Assembly: GCA_012184525.1 (NCBI GenBank)
Contig: WOFQ01000020.1
Span: 496,001 to 560,000 of the forward strand
DNA: 64,000 bases
Reading direction: 5' to 3'
DNA from: Xenoacremonium recifei
Lineage: Eukaryota > Ascomycota > Sordariomycetes > Hypocreales > Nectriaceae
Positions within the stretch are counted from its first letter, which is position 1. Each line of letters starts with the position of its first letter. The notes below the pieces were generated by a model. It had not been told where the DNA came from. It did not search any database and saw nothing but the letters and a program-made list of their open reading frames with translations. Both the position numbers and the translations under genes were made by a program. Below are positions 10,780 through 23,671 of the stretch, in pieces.

Positions 10780-13700
10780 GTGGGAGAATGTCGCGAATCC
10801 CCATCTGGTGAGTGTATCCCTCGTCCTAAGAACGCTGCTGTACGGGCGAGACATGCGAGCCCTGCTCCTCAACACTGACACTTGCCAGTCAAGCACTTGC
10901 CCGATGTTAATTCACCGACAAAAGTCGGACAACGGGCTGCATGCAGGAGTAATGCACCCCATGTTGTGGTACTTGTCAGCGAGGTGGGGGATGTCTAAGT
11001 CAGAACTTGTGAAGGAAGTGTCAGGGTAGTTTATTTGGCTGATGCAAAGGTACGGGCGATACTCTTATTCACTTCGAGAACTAGGCCAAACAATACAAAA
11101 CTTTGACATGCGTTAAACGCGTTCTCTTGTGATTGAGTCTTACCTTGGCGTTGAGTCAACAGAAGAGGCGTGGCGGTCGATGTGAAAGTGGTTGGAGAGC
11201 ACTCATGGCCTGACCGGGAGCATGGTCTGATTGCGTCGGTATCACAGCTAGCTTTTGGGCTCTGTTTCTAGAACCAGTCAGCCTTCAGAAGGATCCGTAT
11301 TCGCACCTTTGCTGTGCGACTCGTCCATGCATGTCTCAGGTCGTGGGATATCAGAGGGTAAGCATTAGCGACAGAGCAATTTTGCAGTAGGCGTTATCAC
11401 TAATTTGCTCTTTCAAGCAGGTCGCCCGACCCGGTGTCCAACCCCCCTGCGAGATCACGACTGCGGAGGCACCACTGATCATCTGGGGCGTCCGAAATAT
11501 CTCGGGGGTCCGTAAGCGAGGTTGACAGCATGTAGTCAATCGGCTCATGCCCATGCGGAGCAGCTAGAAGAGGCATACCAGGTTCTTGGTCACTGGACTT
11601 TTCGTGCTGGCGATTCACGTGCACTCTAACCGCCCGGAGCCCGCAATGTCCAGGTCCAAAGCAGAAGGGGCGGGGAACACCGCAACAGTGTCGTTGTACA
11701 CAGCCTTGGCTCAGACTTCTGAGTGCTCGTACGCTGTCGGCCGAATTCACGGTTGTTTCCCCTTCATTCCCCAGGTTCTTGTGCATCCGTACCAAAGATA
11801 CTGATGAAGTCGGGAACTTGCTTTGTGGTGGCTCGTGAGTAATGCTCGCAGTGAAAGCACTTCTTTGCGAGTTAGACATCTAACATCGTATGATGGAAAG
11901 TCATGGTGGCATAGTGCGTTTCGAGCTGAACCTGTCTCCCAGCCTTACTCCGCCCTGGAACTTCGCGAACAAGATACCTGGAAGGCTCGGAACCTGTTTC
12001 TGGACTGAGACATTCCAACACTGCTCCTGTGTCAAACACAGATAAGTTAATCCCACGAGGCCATGTCCAGGGAAGAGTATCACAGATTGCGTAGCAAATT
12101 TGACTGGTCATCTCGATGACTAGCTGGCTGCTGTTGTGATACCCGGGGAGAAGTTGTCATAAGTGATCAAAAGTATCTTGGGGAGCTGGACGAGGTCGGC
12201 AAGCGAAGAATCCTCAAGCTTTGAGCAAACGCCTTGGACATCCCTGGCGCCTCATCGCGTGCCATCGATGCAACCGCCCAGCACAAGATCCGGCCAGGAC
12301 AACGCCTCTGCTGGGATACACAAGACTAACGCTTGGTCTCACCGGCACGTATCCCCTGACCCCAGCTGAACGACCCGAATTGCATCGGTGACGGAAACAT
12401 GCAGGACTGGGAAGCGGCGTCATCTGATACTTCGGGGCCGCATGAGATCGATGGGTTGAAGGTCTGGCAGACACCTCCGGGCAGCAACATAGACTCCGGG
12501 GTGCCTGAACACAGCACTACTGCGGTTCCAGGTCGATCGTCGTGTCTGGCTGAGCTGAGGTGCAGCGCTGTACGAGGATTGGGGGATCGGAGGGGAAAGA
12601 GAGGACCCGAAGATTTCCCCCGAAGATTTTCGGGCATTAGGCTGGCTGAACAAAGCTGAGAAGAGACAGTTGGCGCTGGTCTACTTCAACGAAACGCGCA
12701 GGTTCGTAGCGGTGAGAAAGCTGCGAGTCGCAGGAACTGCATCTTGGTTGGTTATTGTTGCTCCTTGTGGATTGATCAAGGGTGACTGACAGTGACACAA
12801 CGTGCCGTGTTGATGGCAGGGAATATTTCGAGCCTCTGAGAGTCCAAATGCGTACCCCTCCTGAGAATCACTGTTCTGTGTTCTCCCGGTTTCTTTTATA
12901 GCATCAAGGATCGTGACAGCTGTAAGACATGCCAGCAAAGCAAGACACTTAGACTCCGAGCAGGCCGCTGACTTATCACTCTCGAGCCTGACCAATTGCA
13001 ACGCTGAGGCTCGAAGAAAGAAGAAAGTTTATCTGGAGTTTCTTTCCTGACGAGAAGATCGCCTGGTACATTCCATAAAGAGGAAATATTTGCGACGGGG
13101 CTGATACTTGCAGGATCTGAGAGATCGTCCACTCTCTCGAGGGAGCACTTGAGTCGCAGGAATGCATATTTGAGTCGCGGACCCAGTCTGAGTGGTTACA
13201 AGTATTGTCGCGATGCGACTTGCCGGTCCGAGTTTCGATAAACTGAGTAATTCATATTTTCAATAGTCAAATTGGATATAGCCCTCGTTCATGCGACACT
13301 GACGGTAATAGATGGGATTCCGGATCTGTCAGCGGCGGTTTGCCAGCGAAGCCCAGGTGGTCAGCGCGGAGGGCTGAAACCGAAGAAGCAAGTGCTTGCA
13401 CCATCAGGTGCTGGGGAAGCCCCATGTCAGCCAAGAGACGAAGCCGAGCCTATCAAATCGACCGCGTGCCTGTGGCTACGAAAGGGGGGCGGGCAAAGAA
13501 TGGCGATTCGTGGAGAGCTTTTGAGGGGTGGACATGCTCCAAGCTTGCTCCCTGTAGCGAATTGTCATTTATAGATCCTTTGGCTCAAGTCAGGCTTCAT
13601 CCTTGGCCTCCATGTCATTGAAATATGCATGTATGTCGACATAATCATTACTGAAGGCGTCAATGATTCCCCATGGGAGAGACATGAAGGGTAAATATGG

Positions 13701-15560
13701 ACGCTCCCCTCCAGTAGGTAGGTCATGAAAATGCGCTGAACCAACGGATGATCGTCGTCATCGAGCTGTCTTCCAGGATTCTTCCCCACTGTTGGCTCCG
13801 TCGCCAAGGTCTCGCCGCTGTCAGCTAGGCTTCGGTTGACAGGCTCTCGCCGGGAGGTCTGAGACAGGGCGGTCTCAGGTCAAGCTCAGTGACTTGGAAG
13901 CGGAGGAAATCAAGCTGACAGGTAAGCCCAGAAGCCGCTTGTTGGGACTGGCACCTCGTGTTTGCTCACTGATGCTACTGAAAGACCCTACAGCGTCGTG
14001 TCTGTCAGCTCGCAGATGCTACGCTGCACGTCAACGCACGTAATCCCCTCCCATCTCGAACCCAAAAGAGGCGTGCCCGGAAATTGCAGCCCGGATAAAT
14101 CGTCGCAGCTTGTCCTCTTGGAGCTGATGGTGGAGCCGTAGGAGGCATTCGAGCCCGCTTCTGGCCTCAGGTGATGGTGGGGAGAGCGTCGAGGTAGTGG
14201 CAGTAGTGTGCTGCTGCTGACGAGGCTTGCTGGAAGAAGTCCCCGGGCCGCTGCGAGGGCGCTGTCAGAGTCTCAGAGAGCTGCGAGATCCCTGGCAGAG
14301 GGTGCCGAGAGGCCGAAGACCTGGAGAGGGCGGGAGAAGGGCTGCTGCTGATGCGCTGTCAGCCAACGGGAAATCCCCTGCGTTAGGGTGTCTGATGCGC
14401 AGAGACTTCACCCACTCACACTCGCGAAAGAGACTGAGAAGCGGAACGTGCCCCCTAAGCCTTGCTTCAAAGACATGGTGAGGCAAAAAAGAAAGGGTTG
14501 AGAGACACAAAGAGTTCACCGACAAAGAGTTTATTTCGAACGCACCCGGTGAAGGATTTTCCACCTCGTCGCTCCTTCCTTTGAAGACGCGAGTTGTGTT
14601 GGGAAGGACCAACCGCCAAGGTGCTACCTCCCGTATACGCAAATTGGCTTTAACCGTGGCTGGGTGTTCTTGCTCGGCGAGTGCGGGACATTGGGGAAAG
14701 TACTGGCCAACGCATTCTCCCCACGCTATTGGGTGGGCGGCCGCCAAGAAATACTTCGTTGGCAGGTACCCTCGCCAGATCGGATTCAGCGTATTCGCCC
14801 ACTAACACCAGCCCAGAGGAGGTGGCTGGTGGTTGCAGCGATTCTTGGTCCTTCGTTAGCGTGCTCGGGCACACGAACTCTCCCATTCCACCATTCCAGT
14901 CAGCCATCCGTCCATCCATCCCCCTTCATCGTCAGAGGGGAAAAAACATTTCTACCGCTTTATTGCCCACTCCTCCTCCCTTTCTCGCGTCTGAACAGAC
15001 TTTCGCCCGTTATACGTCTCCAACGCTCCCTCGCCTCTCGACAACCGCAGCTCGCAGCTCGCTCCCAGTCACTCGCTTGTTCCCAGCTCATCCGTCCTGC
15101 ACATTGCTATTCGAGGGATTGACGTTGTTTTTCGTCGACGGCACGGCAGCTAAATTGAAACATCACGACGCGGAGAAAGCCCGACGACGCGCACAGAACG
15201 TCTCGACCAGCAATCGATTTCGACGACTCCCAGCGAAACGGGATTTCCCACTTCCTCAACGGCGGAAGCAGCATAGAATTGACCAACCACCACGGCCAGC
15301 GACGGCGTGGTTTTCCTCTACAGTGCTCGGATCGGTTCGGTGACGACACGACTCCCCGGCTCCCCTAGCGCATCTTCGCATCAGCCACCCCTCTCGGCCA
15401 GCAAAAGCTTGGAAATTGCCGAGCGAGAAGGAATCACGCGGCCACCGCTTTTCGAGACGGCGACCCGGATCACGTCGCCTTGTCTTTTGACGACGGTCTC
15501 CCCGACTTGGACATTCTCCCCTTCCAAACGGTCACCATTTTGACCTGACAGCTGTTCAAG
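10780..15560. other. Gene-poor region of about 4.8 kb
   Basis: Many short frames overlap on both strands, but none has a recognisable motif, a long exon or a consistent splice chain. The last 600 nt (about 14930-15560) are pyrimidine-rich with several small upstream ATGs and probably hold the promoter and leader of the membrane-protein gene at 15561. No transposon termini or target-site duplications were seen. Confidence 0.5.
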
Positions 15561-16377
15561 ATGGGTATGTCGCACACTCACCCCCCTCAGCCCGCGTCGT
15601 GCCATTAGTGAGCAAGTACTGACTTCAGCAGCCGACGCTCCTGTCACCACCATCCCCCCCTTCACCAACACTGCCGTGCTACCCGCCTGTGCGGTCAGTT
15701 GCGGTCCTCTCTACGATGCCAACGGCGGCTGCGTGCCCCCAGCTATTTCGACTGCCGCCGCCTCCGTCTACACGTCGTGCTTCTGCGCAAACTCCGAAGT
15801 CGCGCCCTTCTCGACAGGCTCTACGGGTGTCTGCGATAGCGCCTGCACCGCCGATTCCGAGGGCCTGAGCTCCATCGCCTCCTGGTTTCGGAGCATTTGC
15901 AATGTTAACGAGGACGCTGCAAATGTAGTATCCAGCTCTACTTCGACCTCTTCTTCAGCGAGCGCTGGCGCGACAGGGACTAGCGAAAAGTCGTCGAGCG
16001 GCAGCAGCGGCGGCGGAGGTGGCTGGCTGTCTTCTCACTGGCAATGGGTCATCTTCTTGGTTGTGATCGTCGTCGCCATCGCAGGTATCTGGATCGGTGC
16101 GTGTATCTGGCGCCGCCGTTACCTCCGCAAGAAGGACCGACAGACTTCGCTCGGCCAGAAGCAATCCGGCTCTGCCTCGCGGCCATCCTGGGGCCCGGGC
16201 ATGTCCAACTCCGCGTCTGAGCTCGGTCAGGTTGGCGTCGCCGACCCTTCCGCCTACGACTCTCAGCGCAACTCGAACCAGCCGATGTTCCCAACCACCG
16301 CGGCCGGGATCCTGAGCGAGAAGCCCGCCAAGAAGCCCAAGGAGAAGAAGCGCTGGGTCGTCAAGGAGCGCACATAG
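15561..16377 (+). CDS. Eight-cysteine (CFEM-like) single-pass membrane protein
   Basis: Exon 1 is only ATGG (15561-15564), followed by a GTATGT...CAG intron. Exon 2 is 15632-16377. The product is 249 residues, starting MADAPVTTIPPF. The N-terminal 100 residues contain eight cysteines in the order C-x3-C ... C ... CFC ... C-x3-C ... C, which recalls CFEM domains but lacks a cleavable signal peptide. A Ser/Gly-rich stalk follows, then one membrane helix at about 132-153 (WVIFLVVIVVAIAGIWIGACI) and a basic cytosolic start (WRRRYLRKK). The tail ends in a Lys-rich KPAKKPKEKKRWVVKER. The likely topology is N-out and C-in, as in small fungal surface sensors. The function is unknown. Automated gene finders may start at an internal codon because the first exon is four bases long. 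Confidence 0.8.
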
Positions 16378-17184
16378 ACAAACATAACAAATCAGCAACT
16401 TATAGCGCCACGATATACTTTTGAGATACCCTTACCCCTTCCTCCGATCCTCGAAAGAAATTATCCAACTATCGACGTATCTACGGCCTCACCCTTCCTT
16501 ATCTCACAACCTCCGCACGAATCCACGACCAAATCATCTCAGCACATCTGCGCATTTTCTATTTCTTACAGTCATTGTTTCACGCAGGCGTTTATTCGGG
16601 CGGAATCCGGGGCGGTCAGGACCATTTCAGGCGTTTGGATCAGGCGAGAGGAGGACACAACCGCACGCTCCCGCTCGCGCGGTGCGCAACGCGGCTTTTT
16701 AGACGATTAGCCGCTCCTTGGATAGGACGTGGCTGGGACACGGAGAGACGAAGTTTTTTGTATCTCTTTTTTGCTACTTGGGATAGCAGGCCGTGATGAA
16801 TAGGCAGGAGGAGGAAGGGATCATATTTCTTTGCAGTCAGTCATTTCGATAAAACGGGATTTTTACAAGTTACTTGATGTTCTCATGTTCTCATAATGCT
16901 TATGTGATGACCTTCAAGAAGTTGGTGAGGGGCTTATCTTGTGCCGAACAGATCATGCCGGTCGGGCCTGGCGGAACCAGACGTTGAAGGTAACTCACCT
17001 TATCAGGTTCATCAGATTGGCGCATGACTCGCTCTTAGTCTCACTGTTGATATAAATCGCTTTGAATTGGAAATATGAAAGTTTCAAAATGCTGAAAATG
17101 CCGACAGAGGCGGTCTATGCTCCGTGTATTTGATCCCGCCTCCCATTTACATAACCTAAGGATATCTCATACCACATCATGATC
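16378..17184. other. Intergenic 16378-17184
   Basis: Convergent spacer between the membrane-protein gene (plus) and GDB1 (minus); presumably 3' UTRs. No gene recognised. Confidence 0.5.
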
Positions 17185-20100
17185 TCAATTCTCCTGCTCT
17201 TCTACAGCATCCATGTACAGATCTATCAGACAACCGGCAGACCATGCCTGCGTAGGACTCTGCATCACCAGGGTTAGCATCTCAGTTTAAGCCGACGAAA
17301 TGGGAGTCTAAACATACCGAGTCAGGGCAGTATTCGCCATTCTTCTGCGTCAGCTCCTGCAAACCAGCCCATGGGCTGTTCTCCATCATCTCCTTGCAGC
17401 CCTTCAGTCGTCGAGTAACCTGCTGGAACGCCTCGGTCCTGCCCTCAGTCGTCGTCCGCCTCTTCAAATCAAACTTGAGCAGAGCACGCAGGAAAAAGCC
17501 TGTTGGCCAGATCCATTCCGGGCCCTGATGATAGTTCCGGCCCTTGCTCGTAGCAAAGTCCTCGCTGTCCTCACTGTTGACATAGTATGGGCGATAGTTG
17601 AGATCAGCAGGGTCCAAAGTTGCCATTCCCTGAGGACCACGGAGCACCGTGTCAGCAAGGCAGAGCGCGTGCATGGCGTGGTCGTCATCAAAGAGACCGG
17701 GAGCTACGGTCATCGCGATGGGGAAGTTCGGCCGAAGCTGATAGTCCTCGTACTCCTTGCCCGACTTATAGAGATCCTTGTACATGCCTCTTCGGTTCAC
17801 GATGGGCGTGTTGACATCGTACTTCTTGTCGTCTTCGGGCGAAAGTGGCACATAGTAGCAACGCTCGAAATTATCCTTGATGAGAGCTGCCCAGTCGGCC
17901 CACGTAATTTCGTTCCCGTCATCCTTTTTGACGCCAGAATAGGCATAATCGCCCTTCTTGTGCAACTTGGAAACCCATTCCAGAGTGCTGTATAAGAGAC
18001 CCGTGATCTCAATGGCTGCGCCGTCGCGCGGCGTTCCCGGGACGCCCTTTGATCCAGCTCGCTCGCTCTCACCCATCTTGTCCATCCAGGTACCGCAGTT
18101 GAATTGATTGCCTCCGAAAATGATGCCGGTGCTCCAGTCAACGTAGATGTGCTGGTTGAAGCCCTCGTCCTTCATTTGCGAATCAATCTGCGGGCCTGCG
18201 TTCGCCTCTCGATATTTCATTCCAGAAGCATGCCGTTGAAGAGACTCCTGGATGATGTCTTCGATAGAGCTTTCTTGAGAATATGTCCGCGAGTCACTGG
18301 TAGGAAACCAAGTATCATCATATGGGAGAAATCGCCGCCTGACCTTCGTCTTGAGCAGGCCTGTACCTTCGGGGGCGAACCGAGTGTAATCTTGAATGCA
18401 CTGTAAGAAGAACCAGATCGAGTCTCGAGAGTTGTATCTGGGCGCGTCGCCACTGCTCAAAAGATTGGGAATCATGCCGTGCTTGAGGACACTTCCAAAG
18501 GCGAGGATGTGCTCCTTGGCCTCATCGAATCGCCCGGTGCCCAGGAAGAGACCCCGGAGGGAGATAAACACATCTCTACCCCAGCATCGTGCCCACTCGA
18601 CAGCGAAATGAGGAAGACCAGCTGCAAGCGATGGTACTAGTTTGTCGGGCCACAGGGACGCGGACTTGACATAACCCGTCTGTTGCACGCTCACCATGGC
18701 GAGACTTTGTAGGAACCACTGGCCTTCCGAAACGTGCGAGTTCATCAACTCCAAAGATCGATCCCAACTCGCCATGTAGGCTGTCCGCAACACCAAACCA
18801 AAGTATCGGGGAAGCAGGAAGCTCGGGATCTTGCGGATCGCATCAAACCGCTCTTGCAACCAAGTTGCAGGTCTGGCGAGCGCTTCATTGCCAGTGATCT
18901 TGCTGATCCGTTGAAGACGACCGATAATATAGTCCAAGGCCCATTGACCGTCTCGGAGATTCTGGCACAGCGGATGGGCCAGATTATTGTCACGAATGAT
19001 ATCCTTTAGGATGCTCCACCAGCCTTGAAGGCCAGCATATATGAGCTTTCCGTGTCCAGGGATGTCGTAGACGCCATCTTTGCCATCGCTAGCAGCCCGC
19101 TCCTCAGCTTCGCACCGGTAGAGCAGGAAGTTCAAGTCAGCTAGACTGAGATCCTTCCAAGCCGTCTTGGCTCCAGATGTGACGTAGGTATCCAGACCTG
19201 AAGAGTGCTCAGCAGCGGGGATCCAGGTTTCAAACAGAGCAATGCTTCCAGGAGGGAACTTCTCCCGCACTGCAATGATCGTTTCGTCGCCCTTAACCTC
19301 CATGCGAATCCCGGGTAGGTCAACTACTCGGCTGGGCAGACCTTTGAGGTACTTCTTGTCCTCCAAGACTGCTTTCGTCGCTTCTTCACTGGAATCGACT
19401 TCCAGCATCCAGCTACCAAGATGGCGGGCTCGAGTGCCAGTGAGGTGCACTGCGTTGAAAGCTCCGTTTCCGTTCCCATATCCAGGGAAGGCTGTGTGGG
19501 CGATCAGGAAGTAACCTTTGCGGGACTCGGGGTGTACTCGATGCACCGTGATATACTGGTCCTCGTGATGAATATGAGTCTCATCATAGCCATCCTTGCC
19601 CATTAGAGTATGGATCTGATTGAGGAGCTTCTTCACACCGCCGATGCCGTTCTCTCCACCTCCAATTTTGATCGGTTTCGGCCCGGAGGACGCGGAAGTA
19701 TAGAGTCGTGTCTCATTCACAAGATCAACGAGCTTAGGATAGATCTCATCGTAACCCATCACACTGCCAGTCGCACTCGAACACATGCAAACCAGAGCTG
19801 CGTTCGGAAGAGTATCACGGGCATCTCGCTTTTGAGCAGGGGTCTCATTATCGTGTGTGCAGTCCATGAATAGAGCGTGAACTGGGGTCGGCTTGATCCT
19901 CCTGATGATCTCTCTTGAACAGTCAGCGTGGCGAGACGTCCCATTCTTCTGTCCTTCTGGACTTCCTTGGGGGGTTCGAATGTCAGATTTCGAAACCTCG
20001 TCGACCTCAAAGCTACCAATAGGTCGACCACCGTGCTTGTGAACGAGTCTGCTGAGCTCACCCGTGCTCCATGCCTGCATGGCCTCACGGATGAGAGAGC

Positions 20101-21972
20101 TCAAGCCCAGACGTTTGACAAACACATAATCCATCTCTTCTGAGCCTGTGAAAAGTTCTGCGACGACATACAAGTCTGGTCGAACTCGGCGCGCTTCGTC
20201 CAGTATGTGTTCAGCCACGTGGATGGGCGTCGAGTGACAATTGTCAATTCGTAGACCAGCGAAGTACTTGGCCAGCATCCGAGCGTAATTCGTCATGTGC
20301 TCCCAAAGCCATGGGCTGTCTTCAGGTCCGGAACCATATCTCAACTTCACACAGTCGCCCCAAACGATAACTTCTCGTCGTAGGTATACTCTGGAATCGG
20401 GGCCGGCATTATCGATCAAAGCGTTTCCTCCCCAAACCCAGCCGTTGTTGACCAGTGCGCGATCACCATGCGTGTGTTTTGAGGTGGTGTGGTTCTCGGG
20501 AAGCCTGGTGAAGTAGCTCTCAATCAGGGGGCTCGACTTGGTGATGGGGCCTAGTTTGGGTCCATGGTCATCGAGTCGAACATATTTGATGCGATTGAAA
20601 AGTTGCTGCAAGATTTCGTCTGTCTCCGAATCGTACTCTTTGTAGAATGGGACATTGATCACGTCGCATATCTCGACCATCTTGGCCCTCGCAGCCGCTG
20701 TGTCTGGTGCTGGAGTCGTTTCGCCTTCGTATCGGCCAAAAATGAAGGAGAGAAAGCTGGCCGCGACATCAGGAGCGACTTTCCGCCTGAATCGTTCCCC
20801 CATGCGATCCATGCCCTGAAGGCCGAATTCTCGAATGAAAGCCACTTGTTGCTCCAAAGAAGAGCCCTTCAAGCTCTCGACTTGCTTCTGGAATGCGTCC
20901 GTGTCTTTGGGGGTATGTGTTGTCCCCTTGACCCAGGCCGCAACCGCTTCATCAGCATCTCGGTCCACGTCAAGAGCGTAGTACTCCCAAAGTCGGATAT
21001 CGGCGATGACTTCTTTCTTGATCGCATTCATGATGAGGATTAAATCATCAGCAGACTTGAGTTCAGTTGGTAGGCCCAATTCCTTGAGGTTTGCGCTGAG
21101 CTCTAAAAGCTTGGTATCGAGTTCGTATGCAGATTCTAGCCAAGGTGCGGTGGACAGATTGTAGCCTGCCTCGGGATGCTCTTCGAGCCATTTCGTGTTG
21201 TTGGCCGTGTGATTGAGCACGATGTCCGTCAAACTCAGTAAAGAGTGATTCTGCTCAAGACTGTCGACCATCTTTTGTACGTCTGGTTCGCCATTGGGGA
21301 AGCAGGCAGGATCCCAGCCAAGCTGATCGTACAAGCTGTACGGCGAATTCGATTCGCCGCGAACTTGAAGAGGGGTGAAGTGAATCATGTTGTATCCGCG
21401 ATCGCTTATCCCCCGTAGGTGACGTTCCCAATCATTGGGGTATTTGCCCATGAATTTGCTTATGACGGAGAAGAGGGAGAGCGCAGGCAATGGCAAGGGT
21501 CGCCCGTCGAGTTTGAGCTTTGGCGCAACATCTATGTAGTAGAGAGGGGTCTTCTTGAGTGTCTCCTGTTCGGAGGAGGAGGGTTCGAGCTCCTTTGACA
21601 GGTCTGGAAGCTCGGCGTAGGTGGTGTAGAAGGCGTATGCGCCTGCGTGGTGGATGGGAACGGAGATTTCGATGGTGCGGTTGAAGTCTGGCGTCAATCT
21701 GGCAAGCAGCATCTGTTAGTGGCAATCAGCTTCGCAGGGCCCTTCAGAACAGCGTACTTGAACTCGCGGAAGCGATCTCGACGGAACTCGTCGCCCTTCT
21801 CGGGGATGTTGACCCAGAGGCTGCCATGGCGACATATCGACGAGGTGCCCTCGATGGCGAAGCGCACCGTTACGGGGTCGTCCGTCTTAGGTGCCAGGTA
21901 GATGTACTCGCCCTGGACCTGCGGCGAGCCATCGTCGTTGAGCGGCAGCAGGTAGACTTCGGTTGAGGTCAT
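17185..21972 (-). CDS. GDB1: Glycogen debranching enzyme (4-alpha-glucanotransferase / amylo-alpha-1,6-glucosidase)
   Basis: Three exons: 21758-21972, 17318-21698 and 17185-17259. Introns are 59 and 58 nt, and the product is about 1556 residues, the normal size of eukaryotic GDB1. The N-terminal GH13-like transferase half carries GLRIDNCHS (about residue 560, nucleophile Asp), VVAELFTGSEEMD (about 590, acid/base Glu) and FMDCTHDNETP (about 690). The C-terminal GH133 glucosidase half has NQFNCGTWMDKMGES (about 1276) and PEWIWPTGFFLRAL (about 1468). The enzyme removes branch stubs of cytosolic glycogen in two steps. The first intron has a weak GTACGC donor; using it gives ...FREFK|LTPDFNRT. The third exon supplies the conserved end SSPTQAWSAGCLIDLYMDA, which is lost if the main exon is read to its own stop. 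An in-frame ATG at 21987 is an alternative start. Confidence 0.95.
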
Positions 21973-21987
21973 GGTGTGAGGGCTCAT

Positions 21988-23671
21988 GCTGGGAAAAGAG
22001 AGGGCGAAGCGGCCGTGCCCCGCGCCCAGCTTCAAGTACTCGGTCAGCGCTCCAGCGGCAGCGGAGTTGAGGTGGAGATACGTCACTGGGGTCGTGTCGT
22101 ATCGTATCGATAGCCCAGGAACAAGGCGAGAAACCGGGCAGGGATTACGAGGTGTGAGCGGGAGATGTGATGGAAGAAGAGCTAGATCGAGCTGGAGGAC
22201 GAGAGTACATGGATAGATAATTGAAGGAAAGAAGCTCAGGTGCGCTCGCTGCGCTTTCCGAAACGGGAGAGAAGGGAGGGACGGGAGCTCTTTCCAGGTT
22301 CTTTTCAACCACCAAACCACCACCAAAGCGGCACTGTCGGATGATGCTTCTCTCTGCTGACCCTGACCTCCATCCTAACGGGCCTTCTGCCCTGCCCTGC
22401 TTTCTGTGCCGTGCCTGGCGGTGAGCCCGCGATAGTCTGCCGTCTACGAGAGCATCGCAGTCCACAGTGGAGGCTGCATCAAATCACGCAGTCGCAATCA
22501 AGGCGACAGGACATCGAGCCTTGCGTTGTTCTGACGGGAAAGCAAACAAGCTGCCGGCCGGCGATTCGCTAGGTTTAGCAAGATCCATCCCCCAAGCAAG
22601 GCAGGCTCTAGCGCCTTGGCCCCTCTAGCTCCCACTATCACGACTCAAACAGCACCAACTTCCAGTTAGCACCAGCGCCAGCGCCAGGGGCAGCACCTCC
22701 AATAGGTAGCTACCCCAACTCGCAACATTTGTTGGAGTTGATCGAGAGGGAATTGGTTGGGTTGATGGGAAGCAAGTATATGCGATTTCCATCAATTCAA
22801 TGGCATGGCTAACGAGTTCTCCGATATGTCCTATGTTAAGTCAATTCTCTGTCTTCACTTACATACCTGAGCTAACGTATCTAGATGCTTTATAGCTCTT
22901 GCTGTTGGTTCCTCTCCACCATGTCTTGCCATGGCAATTACGTCATTGAAGCCTCAATGCGTCTTCGTCCAACATCAGCCGGAGCTTCCCCGCCGCTGCA
23001 GCCGCCGCCAGCAAATCTGGAGGACGCTAATTCCAATGAATGATTCAGCGGGTTCCGTTCTATCAAATTATTTCCTGCGGAATTGACTTTGCAATTGGTT
23101 AAGCCTCCTGGATGTTAGGATGGTTAGGTTGGCATCATAATGCAGCCTTTCGTCAGGAGTATGAGACAACAGCAGAAACACTCAACCCCTCGCCATTGAA
23201 AGGGTCTGAGTCCTCCAAATACCCCCGCCCGACTGCAAAGCCATAATACCGTTCTTGAGGTTTATAACATGTGTTGTGGTGTATGGCTATTGCCGCTGAT
23301 CAAGGACCCTTGGGGCTTTGAGTTACGGCCGAGTTTTCCTGAGAACTTCAAGCCATAATGAATGTCAACTTGATGCTTCACTACAATTGTGTTTACGCTA
23401 TAAAGGTGTCTTCCAGCGAGGTACTCAGAGGTTTCTAGGTGCTGCGTAGCAACGGCAGCAAATATCGCATCTCCCGCCTTTCAACAAGGTCTAAATTCTG
23501 CGTCCCTACCAAGACCCCTTAATCTGAAAAGACTCACAGGACCTCCTCGCAGCAGGCACAGCCCGGCTGGACCTAGACGACTGAAATCATCTGACGAGAG
23601 GAATTCATAGGTTAATACAGTCTATATCTATTAACATTAAATATTCTAAAACTTTTATGGCTTCTAGTCTA
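21988..23671. other. Intergenic 21988-23671
   Basis: GDB1 promoter and leader (left) and the 3' flank of the DHA2 gene (right; an A/T-rich block at 23610-23660 probably contains its polyadenylation signals). No gene recognised. Confidence 0.5.

Noticed and set aside
12326..12659. Cluster of overlapping frames on both strands
   Set aside because: Equal openness on both strands and no motif; not distinguishable from chance.
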